Source: Thermoplasmata archaeon (lineage in GTDB: Archaea > Thermoplasmatota > Thermoplasmata > Lutacidiplasmatales > UBA184). Taken from it: a stretch of 64,000 bases of DNA. Shown piece after piece: positions 9,252 to 17,159 of this stretch (positions within the stretch are counted from its first letter, which is position 1; the number at the start of each line of letters is the position of its first letter). The position numbers were made by a program, and so were the translations under genes. Under the pieces are notes generated by a model, which had not been told where the DNA came from, did no database searches, and saw nothing but the letters and a program-made list of their open reading frames with translations. The stretch lies in the NCBI GenBank assembly GCA_022750155.1, contig JAKIWG010000006.1, positions 1-64,000 on the forward strand, in the 5' to 3' direction.

Positions 9252-9261
9252 GGTTTAAGTC
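9252..9261 (-). promoter_or_regulatory. TATA-like box of the zinc-finger gene
   Basis: The coding-strand sequence ACTTAAACCC lies about 26 nt before the ATG at 9230, matching the leaderless spacing seen at many genes of this window. Confidence 0.5.
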
Positions 9262-9335
9262 CCTCGCGTCGGTGGGCTCCGAGCGCCCGATTCGCGGCGG
9301 CATAGGGTTTTCCCGCAGGCGGGTTAGGACCGCCC

Positions 9336-9800
9336 ATGGCCCGTAGCCCATCGGAACGGTTGGCCGAGCTGGGATTGACCCTGCCTACCCCGCCGCGACC
9401 GGCCGGGTCCTACGCCCCCGTGGTCGTCGAGGGCAACCAGGCCTGGGTCTCGGGACAGATCGTCGCCCGCGACGGCAGCGTCCTGTTCCCAGGAAAGGTC
9501 GATTCCGAGGTGTCGGCGGCCCAGGCGCGCGAAGTGGCCCGCCTCGCGACGCTGCAGGCCCTCAGCGCGTTGTCCGATACGCTGGGTTCCATCGACCGCA
9601 TCCGACGGGTCCTCCGGGTCGGGGTCTACGTCGCGTCGACCCCGACGTTCACCCAGCAGCACGAGGTCGGCAACGGCGCCACCGAGCTGCTGATCGAACT
9701 GTTCGAGGAGGCCGGGCGGGCCGCGCGCGCGTCCGTCGGGGTCCAGGCGCTTCCCCTGAACGCGCCCGTCGAGGTCGAGATGCTCGTGGCGTTCGACTGA
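9336..9800 (+). CDS. RidA/YjgF-family protein
   Basis: A 154-residue member of the RidA (YjgF/YER057c/UK114) family, probably of the longer branch that begins with an N-terminal helix (SERLAELGLTLP). RidA proteins hydrolyse reactive enamine/imine intermediates produced by PLP enzymes, although many subfamilies have other or unknown roles. The conserved tail is present: the arginine in AARASVGVQALPLNAPVEVE, the usual substrate-carboxylate binder, then the E in VEVEMLVAF. It should form trimers in the cytosol. flpA follows 10 bp downstream, so the two are likely co-transcribed. A possible TATA box (CATAGGGTTTT) lies about 30 nt upstream. Confidence 0.85.
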   Translation: MARSPSERLAELGLTLPTPPRPAGSYAPVVVEGNQAWVSGQIVARDGSVLFPGKVDSEVSAAQAREVARLATLQALSALSDTLGSIDRIRRVLRVGVYVASTPTFTQQHEVGNGATELLIELFEEAGRAARASVGVQALPLNAPVEVEMLVAFD

Positions 9801-9809
9801 GAGGCCCCC

Positions 9810-10466
9810 GTGGAGCGAACCGCCTGGGGCGAGGTCTATCGGCACGGCAAGGATCTCTACACCCGCAACGCCCGACCCGGCGAGCGCGTGTACGGCGAGG
9901 ATCTCCTCACGGACCACGAGGTGGAGTACCGGCATTGGGACCCGTGGCGGTCGAAGTTGGCCGCGCTCCTCCTGAAGGCCGCTCCCCAGCCCTGGTTCGT
10001 CTCGCCGCGCTCGCTCCTCTATCTGGGCGGAGCCCACGGCACGACGGTGAGCCACCTTTCCGATGCCCTGCCCGACGCCTCGCTGTACGTCGTGGAGAAG
10101 AGCCCGGTCTCCTTCGCACCGCTCCTCGCCCTGTCGCGACGGCGCGCCAACCTCTACCCGCTGCTCGCCGATGCCCAGCTCCCCGAACGGTACCGGGCCG
10201 ACGTCGGCGAGGTGGACCTGCTCTACCAAGATGTCGCGCAGCGCACCCAGGCCCAGATCTTCGCCGAGAACGCCGAAGCCTGCCTCAGAGGAGGGGGCCG
10301 CGGCATCCTGATGCTGAAGGTGCGCTCGGTCACCCAACGACGGTCCGGTCCCTCCGTGGTCGCGGAGGCTCGGCGCACGCTCGAGCAACGCGGTTGGAAA
10401 GTTCGCGCGACGGAGGACCTCACGCCGTTCGCCCGCGACCACATCGCCCTGATGATCACCGGCTGA
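9810..10466 (+). CDS. flpA: fibrillarin-like rRNA/tRNA 2'-O-methyltransferase
   Basis: The SAM-dependent catalytic subunit of archaeal C/D box ribonucleoproteins, which methylates ribose 2'-OH groups of rRNA and tRNA guided by sRNAs. The 218-residue protein starts at GTG (VERTAWGEVYRHG). It shows the LLYLGGAHGTTVSHLSD SAM-binding glycine loop, the acidic strand end in YVVEKSP, the VDLLYQDVAQ motif IV, and the catalytic lysine region ILMLKVRSV. The N-terminal YGEDLL segment is also typical. Its partners Nop5 and L7Ae are not in this window. GAGAGG 6 nt before the GTG is a plausible ribosome binding site, and the RidA gene ends 10 bp upstream. Confidence 0.95.
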   Translation: MERTAWGEVYRHGKDLYTRNARPGERVYGEDLLTDHEVEYRHWDPWRSKLAALLLKAAPQPWFVSPRSLLYLGGAHGTTVSHLSDALPDASLYVVEKSPVSFAPLLALSRRRANLYPLLADAQLPERYRADVGEVDLLYQDVAQRTQAQIFAENAEACLRGGGRGILMLKVRSVTQRRSGPSVVAEARRTLEQRGWKVRATEDLTPFARDHIALMITG

Positions 10467-10501
10467 GCGCAGCGTTCAGCGTTCGCCCGCCGGTGGGGCG
10501 C

Positions 10502-10510
10502 GAAATACAC
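10502..10510 (+). promoter_or_regulatory. TATA-like box of the secretion-like operon
   Basis: GAAATACAC lies in the short gap after flpA, about 27 nt before the GTG at 10533. It is the only A/T island before the six-gene overlapping cluster and is the likely operon promoter. Confidence 0.45.
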
Positions 10511-10532
10511 CGGGCCGCTCGTATCGGCGGCG

Positions 10533-12773
10533 GTGGCCATGCATCGATTCCGGAGCGTTCACGCGAGAGCCAGCCGGCGACTGGGCGAGCTCGCCGCGAT
10601 CCTGATCGCGGCGGCGGCGGCCGGTGGGTTCGCGCTCCTGCCTTCCGGAACTCCCCCCACCGCAGGGGCGGCCCGTGTCGACCCCGGAGCCACCGGCACC
10701 GCCTCCAGTCTCGCGATGGCGATCTCGCCCGGCTCGTGGACGATGATGGCGTCGACGTCGGCCCAGTTCTCCGTGGCCATCGTCGGGGCCCCGTCGGATT
10801 GTTCCGTCGCCGCCCTGAGCCCGACCTGGGGCCTTCCCGGGAACGCGGCGATCGACGGCTTCCTCAACCGGAGCGCCGGCCCCTCGGTGACGTTCACCGC
10901 CTTCGAGTCGGCGGCGGGCGGGCTCGTGGAACTCACCGTCGAGGGGTCGGTGGTGCTCGACTGCGCGGGGACCGAAGAGAGCGACTGGGCCGGCGGGAGC
11001 GCGTCGCTGACGATCGTCCCCACGGCCAGCCTCGCCGGCCCGTTCGCCACCCCCGACCCCGCTACGCCCGGTGCGCCCGTCCTCCTCAGCTGGCGTCTCG
11101 CCGGCGGACTCCCGCCGTACGAAGTGTCGGTCGCGTTCGGCGACGGCGCGCTCTCCACGTTCACCCAGGAGGTCTCCGGGCCCGGCGAGGTCGTCCACCG
11201 CTTCGCCGCCGGTTCGTACCAGCCGACGCTCTCCATCTTGGATAGCGTAGGTCACGGGATCCGGGGAACCATCGCCTCGCCGATCCCGGTCTCTTACGGT
11301 CTCGCGGTGACGATCGAAGGCCCGGGTCCCGTCGTCGACCGGGACCGGGCCTTCACATTGGCCGCGAACGTCACGGGCGGGCTGCCCCCATACAGCCTCC
11401 AATGGAAGGGCATCGGGGCGCCGTTCCTCGGGAGCACGTGGGGGCTCGCGATCCCGCGTCTGGGCACGTTCAACGCGACGCTCGACGTGACCGACCTGGA
11501 GGGAAACTACGCCCAGGTCTCGCTGAACCTCCACGTCGTCGCGCCCCCGTCCGTCAATGTGAGCGTGCCGGCCGCCGGGTGCGACGCCGGCGTCGCCTTC
11601 CCCGTCGTCTTCAACGTCTCGGGGGGTGCCGGACCGCTTCGGCTCTCGTGGGGGGTGACCCCGTCGGGGCCGAACGGGACGGCCACGCTCCCGTCGGACG
11701 GCGTGTTCCTCGAACCCGCCACCGCGGCGCTCGCGGGAGCGGCATGGATCTCCGCGTCCCTCGTGGACGCCCTCGGGTCCAACGAGTCGGTCCAATCGCC
11801 GCTCGCCCCCGTCCACCCCCTGCCGTCCACCCGGGTCTCGGTCTCGCCCGATACCGGCGAACCCGGGCAGGTGATCCGCCTGACGGCGGTGGTGACCGGC
11901 GGCACCCCGCCGTTCCGGTGGTCGATCCTCCCGTCGGGCCCCGTCGGGTCCCTCACCGCGGACTCCGGCCTGCTCGGGGCCGAGGGGACCGTGAGCTGGT
12001 CGGGCACCCTCGGCTCGACCGGGAACCTCTCGCTGCTCGCGATGGTCCTCGATGCCAACGGCATCGAGACCTCGGCCAACGGTTCGGTGCGGAGCCTCCC
12101 CGGGCTGCGTCCGGTCGTCGCCATCGCGACCCCGGCCCCCACCCCGGGAACCTCCGTCATCGTGGGCGGACTGCTGGACGGGGGCGTTCCCCCCTACCTC
12201 TACGGATGGTCGACCTCCGACGGGGAGTCGGCGGTAGGCAACCGCACCACCCCGGGACCGGTGACCTTCACCGCAACGCCCCGCGCCGCCGGCTACCTGA
12301 CGGTGACCCTGTGGATCTCGGACGCGCTGGGGGCGGAAGCGAACATCACGACCCAGGTCCTGGTCTCGGTTTCGGGTACGGCGCCGACCCCCGCGCTCCC
12401 CGCCGCCGGGGGCGGTGCGGCTCCGCCGTCCTGGCTCTGGGTCGCGGCCGGGCTGCTCGTGGTGGGCGGAGCATTCCTCGGGTGGAAGTTTCGTCGGCCC
12501 CCCGGCCGCTCGCCCCCTCCCCCGTCGCCGTCGGGGAGTGTCGGGATGGGGGTCGTCCGACGCCTATTGCAGGAGTCCGGCGAGCTCGACCGCGAGACCC
12601 TGAGCTTCCTCGCCGAAGAAGAGGGGATCCCCACCGAGGTGACCTCGGCGGCCGTCGAACGGTGGACGAGGGCGGGAAAGCTCCGAAGCGAAACCGGCAC
12701 CGAGGGTGAGACCCTCCTGCGGTGGGTGGGGTCGGTCGAGCCCATCTCCGCCGAGGGACGGGGTGCCCCATGA
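10533..12773 (+). CDS. PKD/Ig-repeat surface protein with cytosolic winged helix
   Basis: A 746-residue first gene of the T4SS-like operon. It has an N-terminal signal or anchor segment (LAAILIAAAAAGGFALL) and then about 580 residues of tandem PKD/Ig-like beta modules, recognisable by repeated GGLPPYxxxW, GGTPPFRW and GGVPPYLYGW strands. A transmembrane helix near 640-660 (SWLWVAAGLLVVGGAFLGW) follows, then a proline linker and a helical domain (MGVVRRLLQESGELDRETLSFLAEEEGI) that looks like a winged helix. The start is GTG 10533 or the ATG two codons later; the upstream A/T box favours the GTG. It overlaps the next gene by ATGA. It could be the adhesin or contact-sensing part of the machine. 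Confidence 0.85.
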   Translation: MAMHRFRSVHARASRRLGELAAILIAAAAAGGFALLPSGTPPTAGAARVDPGATGTASSLAMAISPGSWTMMASTSAQFSVAIVGAPSDCSVAALSPTWGLPGNAAIDGFLNRSAGPSVTFTAFESAAGGLVELTVEGSVVLDCAGTEESDWAGGSASLTIVPTASLAGPFATPDPATPGAPVLLSWRLAGGLPPYEVSVAFGDGALSTFTQEVSGPGEVVHRFAAGSYQPTLSILDSVGHGIRGTIASPIPVSYGLAVTIEGPGPVVDRDRAFTLAANVTGGLPPYSLQWKGIGAPFLGSTWGLAIPRLGTFNATLDVTDLEGNYAQVSLNLHVVAPPSVNVSVPAAGCDAGVAFPVVFNVSGGAGPLRLSWGVTPSGPNGTATLPSDGVFLEPATAALAGAAWISASLVDALGSNESVQSPLAPVHPLPSTRVSVSPDTGEPGQVIRLTAVVTGGTPPFRWSILPSGPVGSLTADSGLLGAEGTVSWSGTLGSTGNLSLLAMVLDANGIETSANGSVRSLPGLRPVVAIATPAPTPGTSVIVGGLLDGGVPPYLYGWSTSDGESAVGNRTTPGPVTFTATPRAAGYLTVTLWISDALGAEANITTQVLVSVSGTAPTPALPAAGGGAAPPSWLWVAAGLLVVGGAFLGWKFRRPPGRSPPPPSPSGSVGMGVVRRLLQESGELDRETLSFLAEEEGIPTEVTSAAVERWTRAGKLRSETGTEGETLLRWVGSVEPISAEGRGAP

Positions 12774-13144
12774 ACGCGCCCTCGATCGCCTCCGCGACGA
12801 TCGCCCTCCTCCTCCCCGCAGTCCTCCTGCTCGGGTCGCTCGCGGTCCCGGTTCCGGGGGCGTTCGTCTCCGCGCACCCGGTGGTCACGGCCACCGACCA
12901 GGGGGCCGTCAATAATTTTTCCGCGGCCCTCCAGCGTATCGTCACCCTCCTCGGTCTCTCCGGCAGTGCGCTGCTCGCCATCGTCTGGGCCCGCGTCGCT
13001 CTCAGCTGGTTCTCCAACGACCTATCGAAGAAGATCCAGGCGAAGGACCGGGCCCGGGACGCCCTGGTCGGGACGCTGCTGTTCACGGCGGCGTTCACCG
13101 GGCTCGCCTGGGGTCTCGCGCGCTGGGTCCTCACCGGGAGCTGA
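12770..13144 (+). CDS. small two-helix membrane protein, VirB2/CedA1-like pilin candidate
   Basis: A 124-residue protein overlapping the preceding gene by 4 bp (ATGA). A signal-like hydrophobic N-terminus (IALLLPAVLLLGSLAVPVP) ends near an alanine-rich cleavage region. The mature part has two hydrophobic helices (IVTLLGLSGSALLAIVWARVAL and ALVGTLLFTAAFTGLAWGL) separated by a short positively charged loop (KKIQAKDRARD). Small size, cleavable leader, and helix-basic loop-helix layout are the signature of VirB2/TrbC pilins and of archaeal CedA1/TedC. The next gene encodes a VirB6-like protein, as in Ced/Ted loci. Sequence identity to known pilins cannot be tested here, so the assignment is structural inference. 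Confidence 0.75.
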   Translation: MNAPSIASATIALLLPAVLLLGSLAVPVPGAFVSAHPVVTATDQGAVNNFSAALQRIVTLLGLSGSALLAIVWARVALSWFSNDLSKKIQAKDRARDALVGTLLFTAAFTGLAWGLARWVLTGS

Positions 13145-13156
13145 CCGGGCGCATCC

Positions 13157-14290
13157 ATGGTCGGTTGGGGCAGCCCGGTCCGCGCGATCCTCTTCGCCCT
13201 GTTCGGCGCGCTGACCGGGGCGATCGCCGCGGTCACCGGTCCGACCTATGACGGACTGCTGGTGCCCGAACTTTCCGCCTCGGCCCTCTATCCGCCGCTC
13301 CCTCCCACTCCGGGCGCTCCCCCGACGTTCCTCACCGAGGCCGCTTCGTTCAGCACCTATCTGGTGGGGCAACTCGTGGACCCGGCCGTCGCCCTCGTGG
13401 CGTTCGGCGTGGGATTGGTCTACCTCGCCCGGGTCCTGATGCCGAAGCTCGGGGCGGGGATCGATTCCCTCGTTCCCCGATTGATCGTAGCCGTGATCGT
13501 CGCCAACTTCTCCGTGCCGATCGCCGGCGCACTGCTCGGGATCGCCGGCGCCACATACCCGGTCGTCGCGGGGTTCGACGGGGGAGCGTGGCAGCATTGG
13601 CAGAATCTCAACGGCTACGCCGGCGTCGGGTTCTCCTGGGACAACGGGGTTCTCGCCCTGGTGATCTCCTTCGCCCTCTTCTCGCTCGTGCTGATCCTCG
13701 CGGCCGCGGTGGCCCTTCGGGATGCGCTCCTCGGCGTGCTCCTCGTCGTCCTGCCCGTCCTCACGCTGCTCTGGCCGATCCCGACGCTGGCCCCCCTCGC
13801 CCGCCGGGCCTGGATTCTGTTCGGCGAGCTCGCGTTCCTCCCGTGCCTCGTCGTCATCCCGCTCGAGCTGGCCGTCGGTTCACCGAACATCCTCCTGCTC
13901 CTCGGCTACCTGACCGTCGCCGTCTCGGCACCCTCCCTTTTGTCGCTCGCCGGGGGCCAGCTCACGTCGGTGGGGTTTCCCTCCGGAGGGAGCGCCCTCA
14001 CCGGAGGGATCCAGCGCGGCCTCGCGGCGGGCTCGTCGAGCGTCAACGGATTCCTGCGGCCCCTCGCCAGCGCCCGCGCGCTCCAACGACCGGCCCAGTT
14101 GCTCCAGGGGGTGGGCACCGCGGGAGCCTCGGCCGCGCTCCCCGCGACGATCCCGATCCTCGCGGCCGACGTGCTCGGCCGGAGCACGGGGCATCTCCTG
14201 CACCACCTGCCCGGCGCCGTCCAGGGTCTCCGGGAGCGGGCGACCGGCTACCGACCGTGGGCGACCGGGATCCGGGGGGATGACCCGTGA
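13157..14290 (+). CDS. polytopic membrane protein, VirB6/TrbL/CedA-like
   Basis: A 377-residue protein with about seven hydrophobic helices between residues 5 and 255. The C-terminal 120 residues are hydrophilic and rich in Gly/Ala/Ser/Leu. This profile (extracellular loop after the first helix, central cluster of five or six helices, soluble tail) is that of VirB6/TrbL, the inner-membrane channel subunit of type IV secretion, and of archaeal CedA. It follows the VirB2-like gene by 12 bp and overlaps the PrgI-like gene by a GTGA junction. Assignment rests on topology and neighbours, since VirB6 proteins are poorly conserved in sequence. Probably the membrane channel for DNA or protein transfer. 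Confidence 0.75.
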   Translation: MVGWGSPVRAILFALFGALTGAIAAVTGPTYDGLLVPELSASALYPPLPPTPGAPPTFLTEAASFSTYLVGQLVDPAVALVAFGVGLVYLARVLMPKLGAGIDSLVPRLIVAVIVANFSVPIAGALLGIAGATYPVVAGFDGGAWQHWQNLNGYAGVGFSWDNGVLALVISFALFSLVLILAAAVALRDALLGVLLVVLPVLTLLWPIPTLAPLARRAWILFGELAFLPCLVVIPLELAVGSPNILLLLGYLTVAVSAPSLLSLAGGQLTSVGFPSGGSALTGGIQRGLAAGSSSVNGFLRPLASARALQRPAQLLQGVGTAGASAALPATIPILAADVLGRSTGHLLHHLPGAVQGLRERATGYRPWATGIRGDDP

Positions 14291-15063
14291 CCGCCGATCG
14301 TGGGAGACCTCTCGTCGTCGCGCTCCCGGAACCGACGGGACGCCCGCTACGGCTCGGCCCGTTTCCCTCCGCGCGCGGCGCGCTCAAGTTCGTCACCTAC
14401 GCGGCCGTCGGGGGGGTCGTGGCGACCCTGCTCGGGCCGCTCGCATGGGTTCCGTTCGTCGCGGGAGGGTTCGTGTTCGGCTCGTACCAGCCCGAGGGTC
14501 GGGCCCTCGACCGAAGGTTCGCCGATTATTGCCGATGGCAGTGGCGCTCCCGGGGCGCAGGGGCTCCGCCGCCGGAGGCTCAGGTCCGCGGCGGGACGAT
14601 CCGGGTCGCCGGGGGGCGATTCCTGGCGGTCCTCGCCACGGGGGGCGTCCCGGTCGCGTTTCTTCCCCCGGACGACGCGCGCCGGCGGTTCGAGCACTAC
14701 CGTGCGATCCTGCGCTCGGTGGACGAGGGGCTCTTCCTCCGCGTGGGGGTCGAACCCCTCTCGCACCACCCGTTCCTGGGTCGGCGGGCCGCAGGATCGA
14801 CCCCGGCCGAGGGGGCCGCGTTCGCCGGCTACGACGAGCTCGTGCGGCTGCTCTGCCGGCGGCGATCCATCCGACGCGTGGATGTCTACCTGTTCGGCCG
14901 GTCCCACGCGCCGACGGCCCTGCCGAAGCTCGAGGCCCAGGTCTCGGCGGTCCGAAAGGGACTGGAGGAGATGGGGGTCGTCGCCCGAAGGCTTCGGGGG
15001 CGCGAGCTCTCCCACGCCGTCGCACGGGGCGGATTCCACCCGGTGCTCGAGGGGCCGAAGTGA
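14287..15063 (+). CDS. PrgI/VirB3-like protein fused to an N-terminal VirB4 half-domain
   Basis: A 258-residue protein starting at GTG inside a GTGA overlap. After a short cytosolic lead comes a helical pair (about 33-68: KFVTYAAVGGVVATLLGPLA, then WVPFVAGGFVFG) and a basic amphipathic stretch (ALDRRFADYCRWQWR), as in PrgI/VirB3 proteins. The rest, GRFLAVLATGGVPVAFLPPD through RRFEHYRAILRSVDEGLFLR and VDVYLFGRSHAP, resembles the first part of VirB4/TraC N-terminal domains (a 'personal' ferredoxin-like segment before the ATPase). The next-but-one gene begins where that domain would continue. So VirB4 appears to be split over two genes here. Confidence 0.75.
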   Translation: MTADRGRPLVVALPEPTGRPLRLGPFPSARGALKFVTYAAVGGVVATLLGPLAWVPFVAGGFVFGSYQPEGRALDRRFADYCRWQWRSRGAGAPPPEAQVRGGTIRVAGGRFLAVLATGGVPVAFLPPDDARRRFEHYRAILRSVDEGLFLRVGVEPLSHHPFLGRRAAGSTPAEGAAFAGYDELVRLLCRRRSIRRVDVYLFGRSHAPTALPKLEAQVSAVRKGLEEMGVVARRLRGRELSHAVARGGFHPVLEGPK

Positions 15064-15413
15064 CCGCGACCCGCACGTTCTCGGCGGAGGTCGAGCCGCT
15101 CACGACGAGCGCGGGGTTTGCCGTGCTCGCCGGGTTCCTCTCGACCGTCGACCCGTACTTCACCGGGCTCGCCCTGGTGCTGGCGGCGTTCACCGCGAGC
15201 CTGTGGGTCGCGCGCGTCGTGCCGGCGGGAGGGGGACGCGGTTCCCTCCGCCGGAATCCGACCCTGGCGGCCGGCGTCGGCCTCCTCCTCGTCACCTGGG
15301 GGTCGGTCCTGGGCGAGGCCCGGTGGATCGCCGGGTGGGCGGGCCTCTGCCTCGGCGCATCGAGCGGCCTCCTCTGGTGGGCCGCCCGTCGGCTCCCCCC
15401 GGGGTCGCGATGA
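15060..15413 (+). CDS. small polytopic membrane protein of the secretion-like operon
   Basis: A 117-residue protein, GTG start in a GTGA overlap with the PrgI-like gene, ending in an ATGA overlap with the VirB4-like gene. Four hydrophobic segments can be seen (about 18-36, 38-55, 68-83, 88-110), with a basic loop (GGGRGSLRRNPT) between the second and third. I do not recognise a family. Its fixed place between the two halves of the VirB4 system and the double overlap imply a stoichiometric membrane subunit, perhaps a second VirB3- or CedA2-like component. This is inference from position only. The longer track ORF ending at the same stop is an out-of-frame shadow over the previous gene. Confidence 0.7.
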   Translation: MTATRTFSAEVEPLTTSAGFAVLAGFLSTVDPYFTGLALVLAAFTASLWVARVVPAGGGRGSLRRNPTLAAGVGLLLVTWGSVLGEARWIAGWAGLCLGASSGLLWWAARRLPPGSR

Positions 15414-17107
15414 CCACCCGGTCCCGGAAGGGGGAAGTCGTGGAGGAGGGGGCGGGATGGCTCCGCCGGGGCGCCCGGTTCGACGCCCCGCTGCTGGTCC
15501 AGACGCTGCCGAGCGAGGTCCCCTTCGGGTTCCTCGGCCGGGCTCTCCCCACATCCGCTCCCCTCGAGCTTCGGATGCAACTCCACCGGATCGATGCCCA
15601 CGCGGCCATCGAGATGCTCCACTCGGCCCACGCCGTCGCCGAGGCGGAGCTCGCGACCGGCGAGGGAGCGAGCGGTCGAAGGCCCCCGCAACTCGCCCGC
15701 GAATCCGAGAGCGCCGAGGAGCTCGGGCGGCGCGTGGCGGCCCGCGAGCAGGAGCTCTGGCGGGTGGGGATCGGCCTGCATGCCCTCGGGCAGCAGCGCC
15801 GCCGGGCGGAAAGATTCCGCTCCGAACTGGCCCGTCGGCTGTCGGTGCTCGGGTTCCGGACCCGGGTCCCGGAGTACGAGAGCGCCTCGGCGCTCGCCCC
15901 TCCCGACCTTACCGGCCAGGAGGCCCGGCCCTCGGGGTACTGGCACACGCTCCATACCGATGGGGTCGCCGCGTTCTTCCCGTTCGTCGACGAGACGATC
16001 GCCGAACCCGGAGGGGTGCTCGTGGGCCTGCTCCTCGAGGACGCGTCGCCGGTGTTCCTCGACCGCTGGAGGCACGCGAGCCATTCGTGGGGGATCTTCG
16101 GGACGACCGGATCCGGAAAGTCGTTCGCCACCGCGCTCACGGTCACCCGCAGCCGATGGCTCCGGCCCGAGCTCGAGGTGTTCATCCTCGACCCCCTGGG
16201 GGAGTTCGGGGGGTTCGCGAGGGCGCTCGGAGGGAGCGTGCTCACGGTCGGAGCCGGGAGCGACGTCCGATGGAACCCGCTCGATCCGGCCAGCACGGGG
16301 GGGGACCGGGCCGAGAAGGCCGCCCGGGTCGGGGCGCTCCTGCGGACGCTCTTCCCGAGCCTCGCCGACGAGGAGGTCGCGGCCCTCGATGGGGCGGTGA
16401 GCCGGCTGTTCCGTTCCGGGCCGGAGGTGCCCGTGCTCTCGGACCTCGCCCGGGCCCTGAAGGAGGGGGGCTCCCCCCCCGACCGGCTTCTCGGCCTGTT
16501 CGACATCTTCACCGACGGTTCGCTGAGCTACCTGGACGGTCCCACCACGGCGAGCTGGGGTCGCTCGCCGGTCAGCATCGACCTCTCCGGGGTCTCCGAC
16601 GCCCACCGTCCGTTCCACCTGGCGTACCTGTTCGATGCGGTCTACGGACGCATCCGCGCTACGAACGGACCGAAGCTGCTCGTCGTCGACGAGGCCCACC
16701 TGCTGGCCGCCCATCCGGCGACCTCGGCCTACTTCGACCGGCTCGTCCGGCACGTTCGTCATTTCGGTGCGGGAGTGGTGGTCCTGAGCCAGAATCCGGA
16801 CGACTTCCTCTCCCACGAATCCGGTCGCTCCCTGCTGAGGAACCTCCGGGCGACGGTGCTCCTGAGGCTCCCGCACGTCTCCCCGGAATGCCGCGAGTTC
16901 TTCGGGCTGACCGACGCGGAATCCGAGTGGCTCCCCCGGGCGCGGCTCCCGAGGGAGGCCGGCTACTCCGAAGGGCTGCTCCGGTTCGGGGAGGCCCACC
17001 TGCCGATCGCGCTCGTCGCGTCGACGCCCGAGTACGAGTTCCTCACCCGCGCCCTCGGATCCCCCTCCCCCGTTCCCGCGGCGCCCGTCGACCCCGGGGG
17101 CCGATAG
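15410..17107 (+). CDS. VirB4/TraC/HerA-family ATPase of a type IV secretion-like system (CedB-like)
   Basis: A 565-residue ATPase starting at the ATG of an ATGA overlap. The N-terminal 225 residues match the middle of VirB4 proteins, ending in DGVAAFFPFVDETIAEPGGV and PVFLDRWRH before the motor domain. The motor has Walker A GTTGSGKS (about 238-245), the characteristic VFILDPLGEFGGFARALGG strand, Walker B KLLVVDEAHLL, and the sensor stretch VVLSQNPDDF followed by LRNLRATVLLRL. It would power pilus assembly or substrate transfer as a membrane-associated hexamer. No relaxase or VirD4 coupling protein is in the window, which points to a Ced/Ted-like importer or a partial system rather than a complete conjugative element. 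Confidence 0.92.
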   Translation: MTTRSRKGEVVEEGAGWLRRGARFDAPLLVQTLPSEVPFGFLGRALPTSAPLELRMQLHRIDAHAAIEMLHSAHAVAEAELATGEGASGRRPPQLARESESAEELGRRVAAREQELWRVGIGLHALGQQRRRAERFRSELARRLSVLGFRTRVPEYESASALAPPDLTGQEARPSGYWHTLHTDGVAAFFPFVDETIAEPGGVLVGLLLEDASPVFLDRWRHASHSWGIFGTTGSGKSFATALTVTRSRWLRPELEVFILDPLGEFGGFARALGGSVLTVGAGSDVRWNPLDPASTGGDRAEKAARVGALLRTLFPSLADEEVAALDGAVSRLFRSGPEVPVLSDLARALKEGGSPPDRLLGLFDIFTDGSLSYLDGPTTASWGRSPVSIDLSGVSDAHRPFHLAYLFDAVYGRIRATNGPKLLVVDEAHLLAAHPATSAYFDRLVRHVRHFGAGVVVLSQNPDDFLSHESGRSLLRNLRATVLLRLPHVSPECREFFGLTDAESEWLPRARLPREAGYSEGLLRFGEAHLPIALVASTPEYEFLTRALGSPSPVPAAPVDPGGR

Positions 17108-17128
17108 GATTTCGCTTCGAGCGTCTCC

Positions 17129-17136
17129 CTATATAC
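17129..17136 (+). promoter_or_regulatory. TATA box of the gene at 17160
   Basis: CTATATAC lies 52 bp after the start of the intergenic space and 27 nt before the GTG at 17160. This is one of the clearest archaeal TATA boxes in the window and the main evidence that the overlapping gene behind it is real. Confidence 0.6.
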
Positions 17137-17159
17137 GGGCCGAGCGCCGACTCGCCCCC

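Noticed and set aside
14393-16999. 868-codon - strand ORF across the VirB4-like region
   Set aside because: Antisense of the secretion operon; the + strand frames carry Walker motifs and membrane helices with overlapping starts and stops.
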